NCBI GenBank assembly: GCA_963767565.1
Contig: CAVYEG010000009.1
Coordinates: forward strand, 303,454 to 367,453
Direction: 5' to 3'
Source of the DNA: Palsa-504 sp963767565
GTDB lineage: Bacteria > Actinomycetota > Actinomycetes > Streptosporangiales > Streptosporangiaceae
Length of the DNA: 64,000 nt
Part shown: in pieces, positions 8,755-17,036 of the stretch
Numbering within the stretch: the stretch's first letter is position 1
How the letters are laid out: each line of letters opens with the position of its first letter
Program-made: the position numbers and the translations under genes
Notes under the pieces: generated by a model
Database searches by the model: none
Seen by the model: the letters and a program-made list of their open reading frames with translations, nothing else
What the model was told of the DNA's origin: nothing

Positions 8755-9711
8755 TCAGGCGCCGTGCACGGCCGGATCAGGCAGCCGCCCGGCGGGCGCG
8801 GTGCCGTAGACCTCCGGCAGCCCGCCGATGAGCTCGGCCGGCTCGACGGCCCCGCCGGACCTGCTGCGGTACTCACCGCCCGCCCGCCAGCCCCGCAACC
8901 GCTGCACCCGGCTGCCCTGCACCCGGAACACCTGGCCGGTCAGCCAGGACGAGGCGTCCGACGCGAGGTAGACGACCAGCCCAGAGGCGTTAGCCGGGTC
9001 CTGCGGATCGAAGCCTTCCGGGCCCGGCTCGCCGGGAGCCTGGTTCCGCACCGCCATCCCGGCGACGCCGTCGGTCATCCTGGTGAGCGCGATCGGGGAG
9101 ATCGCGTTCGCGGTCACCCCGTACCTGGCCATCTCCATGGCGGTGATCGTGGTCAGCGAGACGATGCCCGCCTTCGCCGCCCCGTAATTGGCCTGGCCCA
9201 CCGTGCCGAACAAACCGGTCCCCGAAGTGGTGTTGATGATCCGCCTCCCGCCCGCCGCACCGTCCCCGCGCTTGGCCTGCTCGCGCCAGTAGGCGCAGGC
9301 GTGCCTGGTCATCGCGAAGGTCCCCTTCAGGTGCACGGCGATGACGGCGTCGAAGTCGTCCTCGGTCATCGAGAACAGCATCTTGTCGCGCAGGATGCCC
9401 GCGTTGTTCACGACCACGTCCAGGCGGCCGAATTCCGCGACCGCCAGCGCGATCAGCTTTTCCGTCACCGCCCAGTCGGTGACCGAGGAGTGATCGGGGA
9501 CCGCCCTCCCGCCCGCGGCCGCGATCTCGGCCGCGACCGCCTCGGCCGGGCTCTCCCCCGGACTGTCCCCCAGGTTCTCCCCGTGCAGCCCGGCACCGGG
9601 ATCGCTCACCACGACCGCGGCGCCGTGAGCCGCGAGGGCCAGGCAGTGGGCGCGGCCGAGCCCACGGCCGCCCCCGGTGACGATCGCGACCTTGCCGTCG
9701 AGCAGGCCCAT
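8755..9711 (-). CDS. SDR-family dehydrogenase (17beta-HSD4/3-hydroxyacyl-CoA dehydrogenase-like)
   Basis: Short-chain dehydrogenase/reductase, 318 residues, longer than the 250-residue norm because of an insert after strand beta2 (about residues 40-60) and a C-terminal tail. This is the pattern of the dehydrogenase domain of multifunctional peroxisomal-type beta-oxidation enzymes. It has the cofactor motif TGGGRGLGRAH, NNAG at the end of beta4, active-site Ser in NTTSGTGLFG and YGAAK. The expected reaction is NAD-dependent oxidation of a 3-hydroxyacyl-CoA. AAAGGAGAC precedes the ATG. It is downstream of an Ltp-type thiolase and DUF35 protein on the same strand, forming a three-gene operon. 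Confidence 0.85.
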   Translation of the reverse strand: MGLLDGKVAIVTGGGRGLGRAHCLALAAHGAAVVVSDPGAGLHGENLGDSPGESPAEAVAAEIAAAGGRAVPDHSSVTDWAVTEKLIALAVAEFGRLDVVVNNAGILRDKMLFSMTEDDFDAVIAVHLKGTFAMTRHACAYWREQAKRGDGAAGGRRIINTTSGTGLFGTVGQANYGAAKAGIVSLTTITAMEMARYGVTANAISPIALTRMTDGVAGMAVRNQAPGEPGPEGFDPQDPANASGLVVYLASDASSWLTGQVFRVQGSRVQRLRGWRAGGEYRSRSGGAVEPAELIGGLPEVYGTAPAGRLPDPAVHGA

Positions 9712-9726
9712 GGCGTCTCCTTTGTC

Positions 9727-10938
9727 TTAGTCGGTGCGCAGGACGAGTCCCTGCGCGTTGAAGAAGAATCCGCCCGGGGCCAGTAGGGCGACCCGTGCGC
9801 CGGGCACCTGCCGGCTGCCCGCCTGCCCGCGGAGCTGGGTCACCGCCTCGCGCAGGTGGCCCGCGCCCTGGGAGCCGCCCTCGGACAGGCTTCCGCCGTG
9901 CGTGTTCACCGGCACGCGCCCGCTGATCTTTATCCGGCTCTGGCTGGCATCCCAGTTGTCGGCCAGGAACGCCCCAGCCTCTCCGGGACCGCAGAACCCG
10001 TAGCTCTCGAAGCAGCGCAGCGCGACGACGGTGAAGCCGTCGTAGGGATAGAACAGGTCGATGTCCTCCAGCCACAGGTCGCTCTTGGCCCGCAGGTCGC
10101 GGGCGGCCAGCGGCTGCCCGGTGGTCTCCAGCCCGGCCGCCAGGTGCTCCTGCGGCGGGGCGGTCATGCCCATGGTGGCCGCGTGGATGAGGACCGGGGC
10201 GGCGCGCAGGTCGCGGGCCCGTTCGGCGGTGGTCACGATGAACGCGTCCGCCCCGTCGACCGGCACGTCCATGTCGTATAGGCATAGCGGCTCGCGGATC
10301 ATGCGGCCGGCCAGGTAGCCGGCCATGGTCAGCGGCTCCCGCAGCACCGCGTTCGGGTTGGCCGCGGCGTTGGTCCGGTCGTTGATCGCGATGCGGCCGA
10401 AGTCCGCCCGGGATGCGCCGAACTCCGCGAGGTAACGGCCCGCCCAGGCCGCGTAGCCCGCCGAGCCGTGCATGCTCCACGGCTCGGAGTCGGTGTGCCC
10501 GTCGCCGGTGGCGGCCCGGCCGTCGGGCAGCCCGAAGGTGGCTCGGCGCCGGAACGGGTCCGCGCCCGCGCTGCGCGAGAAGCCGCTGACCCGGTAGACC
10601 GAGTGGTAGACGAGCGCCACCTCGCAGGCCCCGGTCCAGACCGCGTTCACGGCGGCCATCAGGTGATTCACGATCGGCGGTGCGGTCCGCGCCCACCAGG
10701 TGACGGCGGGCAGCCCGAGCGCGGACACCACGGTGGCCGGGTCGATGCCGCCGGTGAGCAGGCCCCCGCCGACCACACCGTCGATGTCGGCGGCGGTCAG
10801 TCCCGCGTCGCGGACGGCCGCGACCGCCGCTTCGAGCAGCATCCCCAGCTCGGTGGTGGTCCCCCGGTCCCGGGCGTACGGGGACAGGCCGACGCCGGCG
10901 ATCGCCACCTTGTCCTTGGCCGGGTTACGTCCCGTCAC
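9727..10938 (-). CDS. Lipid-transfer protein/thiolase-like protein (Ltp type), catalytic Cys absent
   Basis: Thiolase-superfamily protein of 403 residues in the nonspecific lipid-transfer/SCP-x-like group. It starts DKVAIAGVGLSPYARD. The N-terminal catalytic cysteine of thiolases is missing: the equivalent helix reads PPIVNHLMAAVNAVWTG. The HDCF motif is replaced by YPYDGF, and the usual GHPxG region by NTHGGSLSEG. This resembles Ltp2-type retro-aldolases of steroid side-chain catabolism, which pair with a DUF35 domain, and such a DUF35 gene lies immediately upstream (stop and GTG start overlap by 3 bp). Predicted role is cleavage of a beta-hydroxyacyl-CoA by retro-aldol reaction with its DUF35 partner; this is inference from family and context. 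Confidence 0.8.
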   Translation of the reverse strand: MTGRNPAKDKVAIAGVGLSPYARDRGTTTELGMLLEAAVAAVRDAGLTAADIDGVVGGGLLTGGIDPATVVSALGLPAVTWWARTAPPIVNHLMAAVNAVWTGACEVALVYHSVYRVSGFSRSAGADPFRRRATFGLPDGRAATGDGHTDSEPWSMHGSAGYAAWAGRYLAEFGASRADFGRIAINDRTNAAANPNAVLREPLTMAGYLAGRMIREPLCLYDMDVPVDGADAFIVTTAERARDLRAAPVLIHAATMGMTAPPQEHLAAGLETTGQPLAARDLRAKSDLWLEDIDLFYPYDGFTVVALRCFESYGFCGPGEAGAFLADNWDASQSRIKISGRVPVNTHGGSLSEGGSQGAGHLREAVTQLRGQAGSRQVPGARVALLAPGGFFFNAQGLVLRTD

Positions 10939-11483
10939 GGCTGCGCCCCGTGCCCGGGAACCGGGTCCCCGGCGGCGGGGTCCGCGACGGGACGGAAGGC
11001 CGGCCAGGGCTGCCCGTCGCGGGTGATCCAGGTCAGCTCCACCTCGAGCCCGACGCGCAGCCGGTCCCGCGGGCAGCCGACCACCGTGGCCTCCACCCGC
11101 AGCCCGGGCTGCTCAGCCAGCTCGATCGCGGCGAGCGGGAAGCCGCCGGCATAATCCACGTCCAGCGCCGGCGGCCCCTGATGCAAGAAGGTGAGCAGGT
11201 ACACGACACCGCGGCCGCTGACCGGTTCCGCGTGCACCTCCGGCGACCAGCAGGACGGGCAGATCGGCCGCAGCGGGGTGTGCCAGCGGCCGCAGTCCCG
11301 GCAGCGGCCGGCCAGCAGCTCGCGGCGGAGCAGCCCCCGGTAGTAGTGCTTGTTCAGGTGATCCAGCCGGACCGCAGGGAACCGGTCCAGGACCGTCTCG
11401 TCGCTGGGCAGCGCGTCGGGCACACCGCCGAAGATATCCGCCGGCCCGGCCCGGGCGCCGGCCGAGTTGACCAGCTCGGTCAT
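10935..11483 (-). CDS. DUF35 zinc-ribbon/OB-fold protein (partner of Ltp thiolase)
   Basis: Acyl-CoA-associated OB-fold protein, 182 residues. The N-terminal part holds the rubredoxin-like zinc ribbon (CRDC ... CPSC, residues about 61-78) and the rest is the OB-fold with GRGVVYLLTF. In steroid catabolism such domains bind Ltp2 and are needed for its aldolase activity. An extra N-terminal segment of about 35 residues precedes the HLNKHYYRGL helix, the normal DUF35 leader. It is the first gene of the DUF35-Ltp-SDR operon; an AT-rich operator-like site lies 43 bp upstream of its ATG, shared with the divergent CoA ligase. Confidence 0.85.
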   Translation of the reverse strand: MTELVNSAGARAGPADIFGGVPDALPSDETVLDRFPAVRLDHLNKHYYRGLLRRELLAGRCRDCGRWHTPLRPICPSCWSPEVHAEPVSGRGVVYLLTFLHQGPPALDVDYAGGFPLAAIELAEQPGLRVEATVVGCPRDRLRVGLEVELTWITRDGQPWPAFRPVADPAAGDPVPGHGAQP

Positions 11484-11525
11484 GACGTCATCCCCTTCGG
11501 CGATTCCTATAGCTAAATTATTTGT

Positions 11526-11539
11526 ATCAGTTAGTTATA
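11526..11539 (-). promoter_or_regulatory. AT-rich operator-like site 2 (TATAACTAACTGAT on minus strand)
   Basis: Between the divergent DUF35 gene (start 11483) and the PaaK-like ligase (start 11676). The surrounding AT-rich island spans about 11506-11540. Confidence 0.5.
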
Positions 11540-11675
11540 TCACGCAGATTGACGCTAGACTATGGAGGGCCGCGTGAGCGAACCTGAGGGCGCGGCGCCG
11601 CCTAGCCGCCCCGACCGAGCAGCCACGACTCAGCCGGCTCGACTGCGGAGCGAGAGACACGGTGAGGAGCAGCCG

Positions 11676-12971
11676 ATGCCCGACGGCAGGTACTTCGAAG
11701 CGGCGATAGAGACCATGCCGCGTGACTCGCTGGCGGCCCTGCAGCAGGAGCGGATCCTGGAACTCGTGCCCTACGTCTACGAGCGCTCCGCCCTGGTGCG
11801 CAAGAAGTGGGAGGAGGCGCGGGTCAAGCCCAGCGACATCAACTCGCTGGCCGACTTCACCGAGCGGGCGCCCTTCATCACCAAGGATGACATCCGCCAG
11901 TTCCGGGACCAGGCCCGCGACCCGTTCGGCGGCCTGCTGTGCACGGACTACGCGGACGCGACCACGGTCTTCTCCACCTCGGGGACCACCGGGGACGCCA
12001 CGCTGTACGCGCACGCCTGGGACCGGTGGCACCCGTTCTGGGCCGCGACCGCCCGTGACCTGTGGGAGATCGGCGTCCGGCCGGGCGATTACGTGCTGGG
12101 CAGCGGGTTCAAGATGCGCGGGCCGCTGTACCATGCCGACCAGATGTGCGGCGCCATCCCGCTGCTGGTGAACACCGGCATCGGCGGCTGGGCCACCGCG
12201 CTGGACGCGATCCGCCGCTACCGGCCGGTCTACGCGCAGCTCACCGGGCTGGCGCTGGCTGAACTTGACCACCTGAGCCGGTCCAACGACATGGCCGAGC
12301 TGTTCTCCTCGTTCAAGGGGGCCGCCTTCGCGGGCGAGCCGCTCGGCACCCGGGCGCGGGAGCGGCTGCAAAGCTGGGGCGTCGAGGTCTTCCTGTGGAC
12401 GTCCACCGGGGACGTCACCGGCGCGTGGGAATGCCGCCAGCACGACGGCTGCCATGCCTGGGAGGACTGCGTGCTGCTCGAGGCGGTAGACCCGGCCGGT
12501 ACCGCCCCGGCCGGCGACGGGGAGCTCGGCGAGCTGGTCGCCACTTCGCTGGACAACCTGGTGACGCCGATGGTGCGCTTCCGCTCGGATGACATCATCC
12601 GGATGACCAGGCAGCCCTGCGGGTGCGGCCGGACGCACGCCCGGTTCTGGCCGGTGGGCCGCAAGGGCGACGAGACCATCGTGGCAGGCCGCTCCTTCGT
12701 GCCGATGGACATCTGGCGGGCGCTCGAGCAAGTACCGGAGACCGCCACCGCGCTGTTCCAGCTGGTCAGGCCGGCCAGGCAGATCGACGAGCTGAAGGTC
12801 AGGGTCGGCTATGACCTCGACGCCACGGCGTCCCTGGAGGACCTGCGGGACCGGGTGTCTGAGGCGATCACGGCCGCGGTGGGCGTCCCGCCGGTGCTCG
12901 AGCTGCTGCCGGAGCCCGAGCTGCTCGCCCGGGGCCGCGGCGGGAAGCTGCCCAGGGTGGTGAAGGCGTGA
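11676..12971 (+). CDS. Phenylacetate-CoA ligase-like acyl-CoA synthetase (PaaK family)
   Basis: AMP-forming CoA ligase of the PaaK group, 431 residues, the normal PaaK length. The P-loop-like motif is FSTSGTTGDAT; the adenylate-binding region VFLWTSTGDV and the RSDDIIRMTRQPCGCGRTHARF segment, with the PaaK-type cysteine cluster CGCGRT, are present. It converts a carboxylic acid, ATP and CoA to acyl-CoA. The ATG at 11676 has GGTGAGGAG upstream; the frame is open 38 codons further but lacks a comparable site. The next gene overlaps its stop (GTGA) and looks like an incomplete relative, so the two may act together. Substrate unknown; an aromatic or alicyclic acid is plausible. Confidence 0.85.
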   Translation: MPDGRYFEAAIETMPRDSLAALQQERILELVPYVYERSALVRKKWEEARVKPSDINSLADFTERAPFITKDDIRQFRDQARDPFGGLLCTDYADATTVFSTSGTTGDATLYAHAWDRWHPFWAATARDLWEIGVRPGDYVLGSGFKMRGPLYHADQMCGAIPLLVNTGIGGWATALDAIRRYRPVYAQLTGLALAELDHLSRSNDMAELFSSFKGAAFAGEPLGTRARERLQSWGVEVFLWTSTGDVTGAWECRQHDGCHAWEDCVLLEAVDPAGTAPAGDGELGELVATSLDNLVTPMVRFRSDDIIRMTRQPCGCGRTHARFWPVGRKGDETIVAGRSFVPMDIWRALEQVPETATALFQLVRPARQIDELKVRVGYDLDATASLEDLRDRVSEAITAAVGVPPVLELLPEPELLARGRGGKLPRVVKA

Positions 12972-13666
12972 CGCTGGAATCGACGACGGCGGCGGCCGCG
13001 GCGCTCCCCCGGGCACCGCTGTGGGGCATCGGCCGGTACGACCTGGCAGGCCAGCCGGCCTATTTCGGGATGAGCTGGGATGACTGGCAGCGCGACACCG
13101 CCTGGGCGCGCGCCATGCTGGCCGGTCACGGCGTCGGCCCGGGCAGCAGCTTGATCATCGTGGCCGGCATGGCGGAGTCGCCGTGGTTCGACCCGGTCGA
13201 GACCGCCGCCCGCGGGCTCGGCGCGCCGTACTCGATCGGGGAGACCTACGCATTCGAGGCGTTCCGCACCGGCATGTACGCGCGGCGGCTTCCGGTCACC
13301 ATGATCTTCGGAATCGACCGGACGGTGGCCGAGGGCCTGGGCGACGAGCTCGCCGAGGTCGTGGCCCGGGTACCGGTCATCGTGGCCAGGCCGGATGCCG
13401 CTGGCCTGCTGGCCGAGGCGGGCGGCGCGCCGTTCATCGTGACCAGGGTCGGGCCCGCCGTCGCCGTTGAGTGCCCGCACCGGTCCGGCGCCCATCTCGA
13501 CAGCGCCGAGTGGACCCTGTCCGAGCGCGACGGCGAGCTGCTGCTGTCCACCGCGGGCCCGCGCGCCCACCAGGTGAGCCAGGCCCCGGTGGGCCTGCGC
13601 GGCACGCTCAGCGACGGTGAATGCGGGTGCGGCCGCACCGGGCAGCGGGTCACCGTCACCGAGTAG
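12968..13666 (+). CDS. Truncated acyl-CoA ligase-like companion protein
   Basis: Protein of 232 residues with no recognisable ATP-binding P-loop. Residues about 20-110 (SWDDWQRDTAWARAMLAGHG, VETAARGLGAPYSIGE) resemble the N-terminal lobe of AMP-forming ligases, and the C-terminal end DGECGCGRTGQRV carries the CGCGRT motif also found in the PaaK-like ligase directly upstream. The GTG start overlaps that ligase's stop by 3 bp, so translation is coupled. It could be a regulatory or structural subunit of the ligase, or a degenerate paralogue kept for another role. Function not established. Confidence 0.6.
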   Translation: MTLESTTAAAAALPRAPLWGIGRYDLAGQPAYFGMSWDDWQRDTAWARAMLAGHGVGPGSSLIIVAGMAESPWFDPVETAARGLGAPYSIGETYAFEAFRTGMYARRLPVTMIFGIDRTVAEGLGDELAEVVARVPVIVARPDAAGLLAEAGGAPFIVTRVGPAVAVECPHRSGAHLDSAEWTLSERDGELLLSTAGPRAHQVSQAPVGLRGTLSDGECGCGRTGQRVTVTE

Positions 13667-13705
13667 GCACGCCCCAGAATCAGACGCAGAACCAGGAGTG
13701 AGCCC

Positions 13706-15274
13706 GTGGCCCCTCGCCAGATCACCGTCGCGGACATCATCGCGGAGCACGCCCGAAGCTATCCGGGCCGGCTGGCGCTGGCCGACGGGCACCACCGCCT
13801 GACCTGGCCGGAGCTGGACGAGCGGGTCAACCGGCTGGCCAACGCGTTGCGCGGGTCGGGAGTCGGGCCTGGCGACCGCATCTTGTGGCTCGGCCAGAAC
13901 TCGTTCCGGGTGTACGAGCTGCTCGGTGCGGCGGCCAGGATCGGGGCGATGGTGTGCCCCGGCTACTGGCGCTGGGCAGCACCTGAGATGGCCTTCGCGA
14001 TCGAGGATTTCAGTCCCGCGGTGGTGATCTGGCAGGAAGAGGAGATCGGCAGCACCGTGCGCGCGGCCCGGGCCGCGAGCCCGGCAGCCGAGTCCGCGCT
14101 GTGGCTGCGCCACGATACCGCGCCTGGCCAAGGCTACGAGGCGTTCCTGGGCAGCGGCGACCCGGCCGACCTCGGTGTGGACGTCGACCCGGATTCCGCG
14201 CTGCTGGTCATCTACACGGCCGCGATCAGCGGCCGGCCTTGCGGCTCGATGCTGTCGCACGCCAACCTGATCGCCATGGGCATGTCGGTCGCCTGGCTGG
14301 GCGACATCGACGACACGACGGTGTTCCTGAACTCCGGGCCGATGTTCCACATCGGCAACTTCCAGTTCTACGGCATCCCGGTGCTGCTCCAGGGCGGCAC
14401 CAACGTGGTCACCCGGCGGGTCATCGCCGAGGAGGTGCTGGACATCCTGGCCGCGGCCAAGTGCACCCGGGCCTACATCATGCCGGCCACCATCGCGCAG
14501 CTGGTCGAGCTGATGCGCGAGCGCGGCGTGGCGCTGCCGCACCTGAAGGCCACCATCGCCGCCCCGCTGTGGCAGGGCCTGGTCGCAGCCGACGACAGCC
14601 GCCACGGCCGCGAAGGCGGCGGCATGGGCTACGGTTACGGGCAGACCGAGGTCACCGGCTTCTGCCTGTTCGGCGGGTACGGCGGCCGGGGCGCGGGCAA
14701 CGCCGGCCGACCCGCGCCGGTCACCGCGGTGCGGATCCTCGGCGCCGACGGCCGGGAGTGCCCGCCCGGCCAGGCCGGGGAGATCTGCGTCCGCGGCGGC
14801 ACGGTGCACCTGGGCTACTGGAACCGCCCGGAGATCAACGCCCAGCGCTTCCGCGGCGGCTGGTGGCACACCACCGACCTGGGCCGGCGCGAGAGCGACG
14901 GCACGATCACCTTCCTCGGCACGATGACCCGGATGATCAAGTCAGGTGCGGAGAACATCTTCCCCGCCGAGGTGGAGAACTGCCTGGAATCCCACCCGGC
15001 GGTGAAGGAGGGCGCGGTCATCGGCGTCCCCAGCGAGCGCTTCGGTCAGGACGTCAAGGCCGTCGTCGTGCTCAACGGGTCCGCGCCGGCGACTGCCGCC
15101 GAGCTCATCGAGCACTGCAGGCGCAACATCGCCTCCTACAAGAAGCCGAAGACGGTGGAGTTCCTCGACGCGCTGCCGCGCACCCCGGAGCGGGTCAAGG
15201 ACTACGCGGCGCTGGACGGGAAGTTCGGCGGGGGCGGGTATCCGGGCGGCGACAACCTCGGCGGCGGCCACTGA
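13706..15274 (+). CDS. Acyl-CoA synthetase (FadD-like) with unusual ATP-binding loop
   Basis: Class I AMP-forming ligase, 522 residues. It has recognisable core motifs: YGYGQTEVTG (A5), GGWWHTTDLGRR (A7) and IKSGAENIFPAEVE (A8). The A3 loop, normally YTSGTTGxPKG, reads YTAAISGRPCG, with Gly/Thr changes and Lys replaced by Cys. The C-terminal A10 lysine region reads PRTPERVKDYAALD rather than PRTPSGKxxK. Variant A3 loops of the TAA type occur in some actinobacterial FadD proteins, so it may still be active. Likely role is CoA activation of a substrate or side-chain acid for the surrounding dehydrogenases. It follows the PaaK-like pair in the same direction. Confidence 0.85.
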   Translation: MAPRQITVADIIAEHARSYPGRLALADGHHRLTWPELDERVNRLANALRGSGVGPGDRILWLGQNSFRVYELLGAAARIGAMVCPGYWRWAAPEMAFAIEDFSPAVVIWQEEEIGSTVRAARAASPAAESALWLRHDTAPGQGYEAFLGSGDPADLGVDVDPDSALLVIYTAAISGRPCGSMLSHANLIAMGMSVAWLGDIDDTTVFLNSGPMFHIGNFQFYGIPVLLQGGTNVVTRRVIAEEVLDILAAAKCTRAYIMPATIAQLVELMRERGVALPHLKATIAAPLWQGLVAADDSRHGREGGGMGYGYGQTEVTGFCLFGGYGGRGAGNAGRPAPVTAVRILGADGRECPPGQAGEICVRGGTVHLGYWNRPEINAQRFRGGWWHTTDLGRRESDGTITFLGTMTRMIKSGAENIFPAEVENCLESHPAVKEGAVIGVPSERFGQDVKAVVVLNGSAPATAAELIEHCRRNIASYKKPKTVEFLDALPRTPERVKDYAALDGKFGGGGYPGGDNLGGGH

Positions 15275-15313
15275 CCGGCCCGCGGCTGCGGGCCGGTGTG
15301 CCGCCGCGGGGCC

Positions 15314-15715
15314 TTATGCCTGCCGGACGTGCGCGGTGCCCGCGCCGACGATGTCCGCCGCCTTCGCCAGCAGCCCGGCGAGCTGGATGGCTTGCTCCGG
15401 GGTCAGCCCGATCAGCCGGTAGCGCCCGCCGGTGTGCACGGTGATCTCGACGGCGGGCGACCAGGCCGGCTCGCCGGGGTCATCGGGCAGGTACTGCGCG
15501 GTCTGCACGTCCAGGCGGTCCGGCACCGCGAGGCGGTCCGGCACCGCGAGGCGGTCCGGCACCGCGAGGCGGTCCGGCACCGCGAGGCCGGCCGACGGGG
15601 AGATGGTCACCGAGGCCGTCTCGCTGGCGTGGTAGAAAGCGGATCCGCACGAGTCGGCGGAATGGTCACGGCTGCACCATTGCGGGCAGTGATCGGTGAC
15701 GGTCGCGAATGGCAT
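15314..15715 (-). CDS. DUF6907-like small protein with LAVPDR repeat
   Basis: Protein of 133 residues. The N terminus (CPQWCSRDH, Cys/His rich) and C terminus (YRLIGLTPEQAIQLAGLLAKAADI) resemble the DUF6907 family of Streptomyces and relatives, of unknown function. The middle is expanded by four copies of LAVPDR from an 18-bp tandem repeat. GGAGC lies 7 nt before the ATG. It is not obviously part of the catabolic operons and lacks the AT-rich operator-like site. Confidence 0.65.
   Translation of the reverse strand: MPFATVTDHCPQWCSRDHSADSCGSAFYHASETASVTISPSAGLAVPDRLAVPDRLAVPDRLAVPDRLDVQTAQYLPDDPGEPAWSPAVEITVHTGGRYRLIGLTPEQAIQLAGLLAKAADIVGAGTAHVRQA
15513..15584 (+). repeat. 18-bp tandem repeat x4
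   Basis: Four perfect copies of AGGCGGTCCGGCACCGCG inside the DUF6907-like gene. Read on the minus strand they encode LAVPDR four times, in frame. Confidence 0.97.
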
Positions 15716-15767
15716 CGCGCTGCTCCTCCCGGTATCGCGGTATCGCGCCCAAGGCCTGTGCGGCGGC

Positions 15768-16910
15768 TCAGAAACCCAGGCTGCGTCCCACGATCTCCTT
15801 CATGATCTCGGTCGTGCCGCCGTAGAGCCGCTGCACCCGGGCGTCCCGCCAGAGCCGGGCAATCTCGTACTCGTTGATGTAGCCGTAGCCGCCGTGCAGC
15901 TGCAGGCAGCGGTCCACGATTTCCCACTGCAGTTCGGTGGCCCACCACTTGGCCTCCGCGGCCTCCTCCGCGGTGAGCTCGCCGTCCACCGCGGCCTGCA
16001 CGCACCGGTCGAGGTAGGCGTGCGCGACATCCAGCTTGGTCTTCATCTCGGCCAGCGCAAACCGGTTGACCTGGAATCCTCCGATCGGCCTGCCGAAGGC
16101 GTGACGGTCGTGGGCGTACTGGGTGGTCACCAGGAACGCGCGGTCGGCGTGGGCGATCGCGTAGACGGCGATGCCGAGCCGCTCGGCGGGCAGGTTGCGC
16201 ATCAGGTAGTAGAAGCCCTGGCCTTCCTGGCCGAGCAGGTTCGCGGCCGGCACCCGCACGTCACGGAAGAACAGCTCGGCGGTGTCCTGGGCCCGGTTCC
16301 CGATCTTGTCGAGCTTGCGACCCCGCTCGAAGCCCTCGAACCCCTCCTCGACCACGAGCAGGCTCATCCCCCGGTGCCCGGCGTCCGGATCGGTCCGCGC
16401 CACCACGAGAACCAGGTCGGCGAGAAGGCCGTTGCTGATGAAGGTCTTGGTCCCGTTCAGCACGTAGTGGTCGCCGTCGCGGCGCGCGGTGGCCTTGACC
16501 TGCTTGAGGTCTGAACCTGCCCCGGGCTCGGACATGGCGATCGCGACGAGCAGCTCGCCGGTCACGAAGCCCGGCAGCCACCGGCGCCGCTGCTCGGTGC
16601 TGGTCAGGTCGGTCAGGTAGGGCGCCACCACGTCGTTGTGCAGCGCCAGGGCGATCCCCTGGGTCCCGGTGGCGGCGATCTCCTCCGCGATGACCACGCT
16701 GTAGCGGAAATCCCTGATGCCAAGGCCCCCGTACTCCTCGGGGACCATCCAGCCGAGCAGCCCGAGTTCGCCGGCCTTACGCCAGGCCTCGCGGCTGACC
16801 ACGCCCGCCTCCAGCCACTCCGCGGTGTGCGGGACGCACTCCTTCTCCAGGAAGGCCCGCACCATCTGCCGGAACTGCTCATGCTCGGGCGTGAAAATGG
16901 TCCGGCGCAC
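15768..16910 (-). CDS. Acyl-CoA dehydrogenase
   Basis: FAD-dependent acyl-CoA dehydrogenase of 380 residues with all three family domains: N-terminal helices with VPEEYGGLG, beta domain with AMSEPGAGSDL and NGTKTFISNG, and C-terminal helices with YAHDRHAFGRPIGGFQ, LQLHGGYGYINEYEIARLWRD and the terminal IYGGTTEI-type loop LYGGTTEIMKEIVGRSL. It oxidises an acyl-CoA to the trans-2-enoyl-CoA. I chose the GTG at 16910 because GGAGG is 5 nt upstream and it begins at the normal place (RRTIFTPEHEQ); the frame is open 17 codons further. An AT-rich operator-like site lies about 75 bp upstream. Confidence 0.92.
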   Translation of the reverse strand: MRRTIFTPEHEQFRQMVRAFLEKECVPHTAEWLEAGVVSREAWRKAGELGLLGWMVPEEYGGLGIRDFRYSVVIAEEIAATGTQGIALALHNDVVAPYLTDLTSTEQRRRWLPGFVTGELLVAIAMSEPGAGSDLKQVKATARRDGDHYVLNGTKTFISNGLLADLVLVVARTDPDAGHRGMSLLVVEEGFEGFERGRKLDKIGNRAQDTAELFFRDVRVPAANLLGQEGQGFYYLMRNLPAERLGIAVYAIAHADRAFLVTTQYAHDRHAFGRPIGGFQVNRFALAEMKTKLDVAHAYLDRCVQAAVDGELTAEEAAEAKWWATELQWEIVDRCLQLHGGYGYINEYEIARLWRDARVQRLYGGTTEIMKEIVGRSLGF

Positions 16911-16984
16911 AGGATCCTCCTCCGGCCTGGTGCTCCGCTCGGCCCGGCGCACCCGGGCCAACTTGAGCAGAATAAGATTGATTA

Positions 16985-16998
16985 TATAACTATTTTAG
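16985..16998 (+). promoter_or_regulatory. AT-rich operator-like site 3 (TATAACTATTTTAG)
   Basis: 75 bp upstream of the acyl-CoA dehydrogenase start at 16910. Its orientation is opposite to the gene, so it is not simply that gene's -10 box. Confidence 0.5.
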
Positions 16999-17036
16999 CG
17001 GTATTAGAAGGCCGCGATAGGCTCGGACCTGCGGCG

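Noticed and set aside
12809..14869. 686-codon minus-strand open frame
   Set aside because: Shadow of the FadD-like gene and its neighbour; no recognisable domains.
15513..15584. Possible CRISPR-like array
   Set aside because: Repeats are contiguous without spacers and in frame within a gene; it is a coding tandem repeat.
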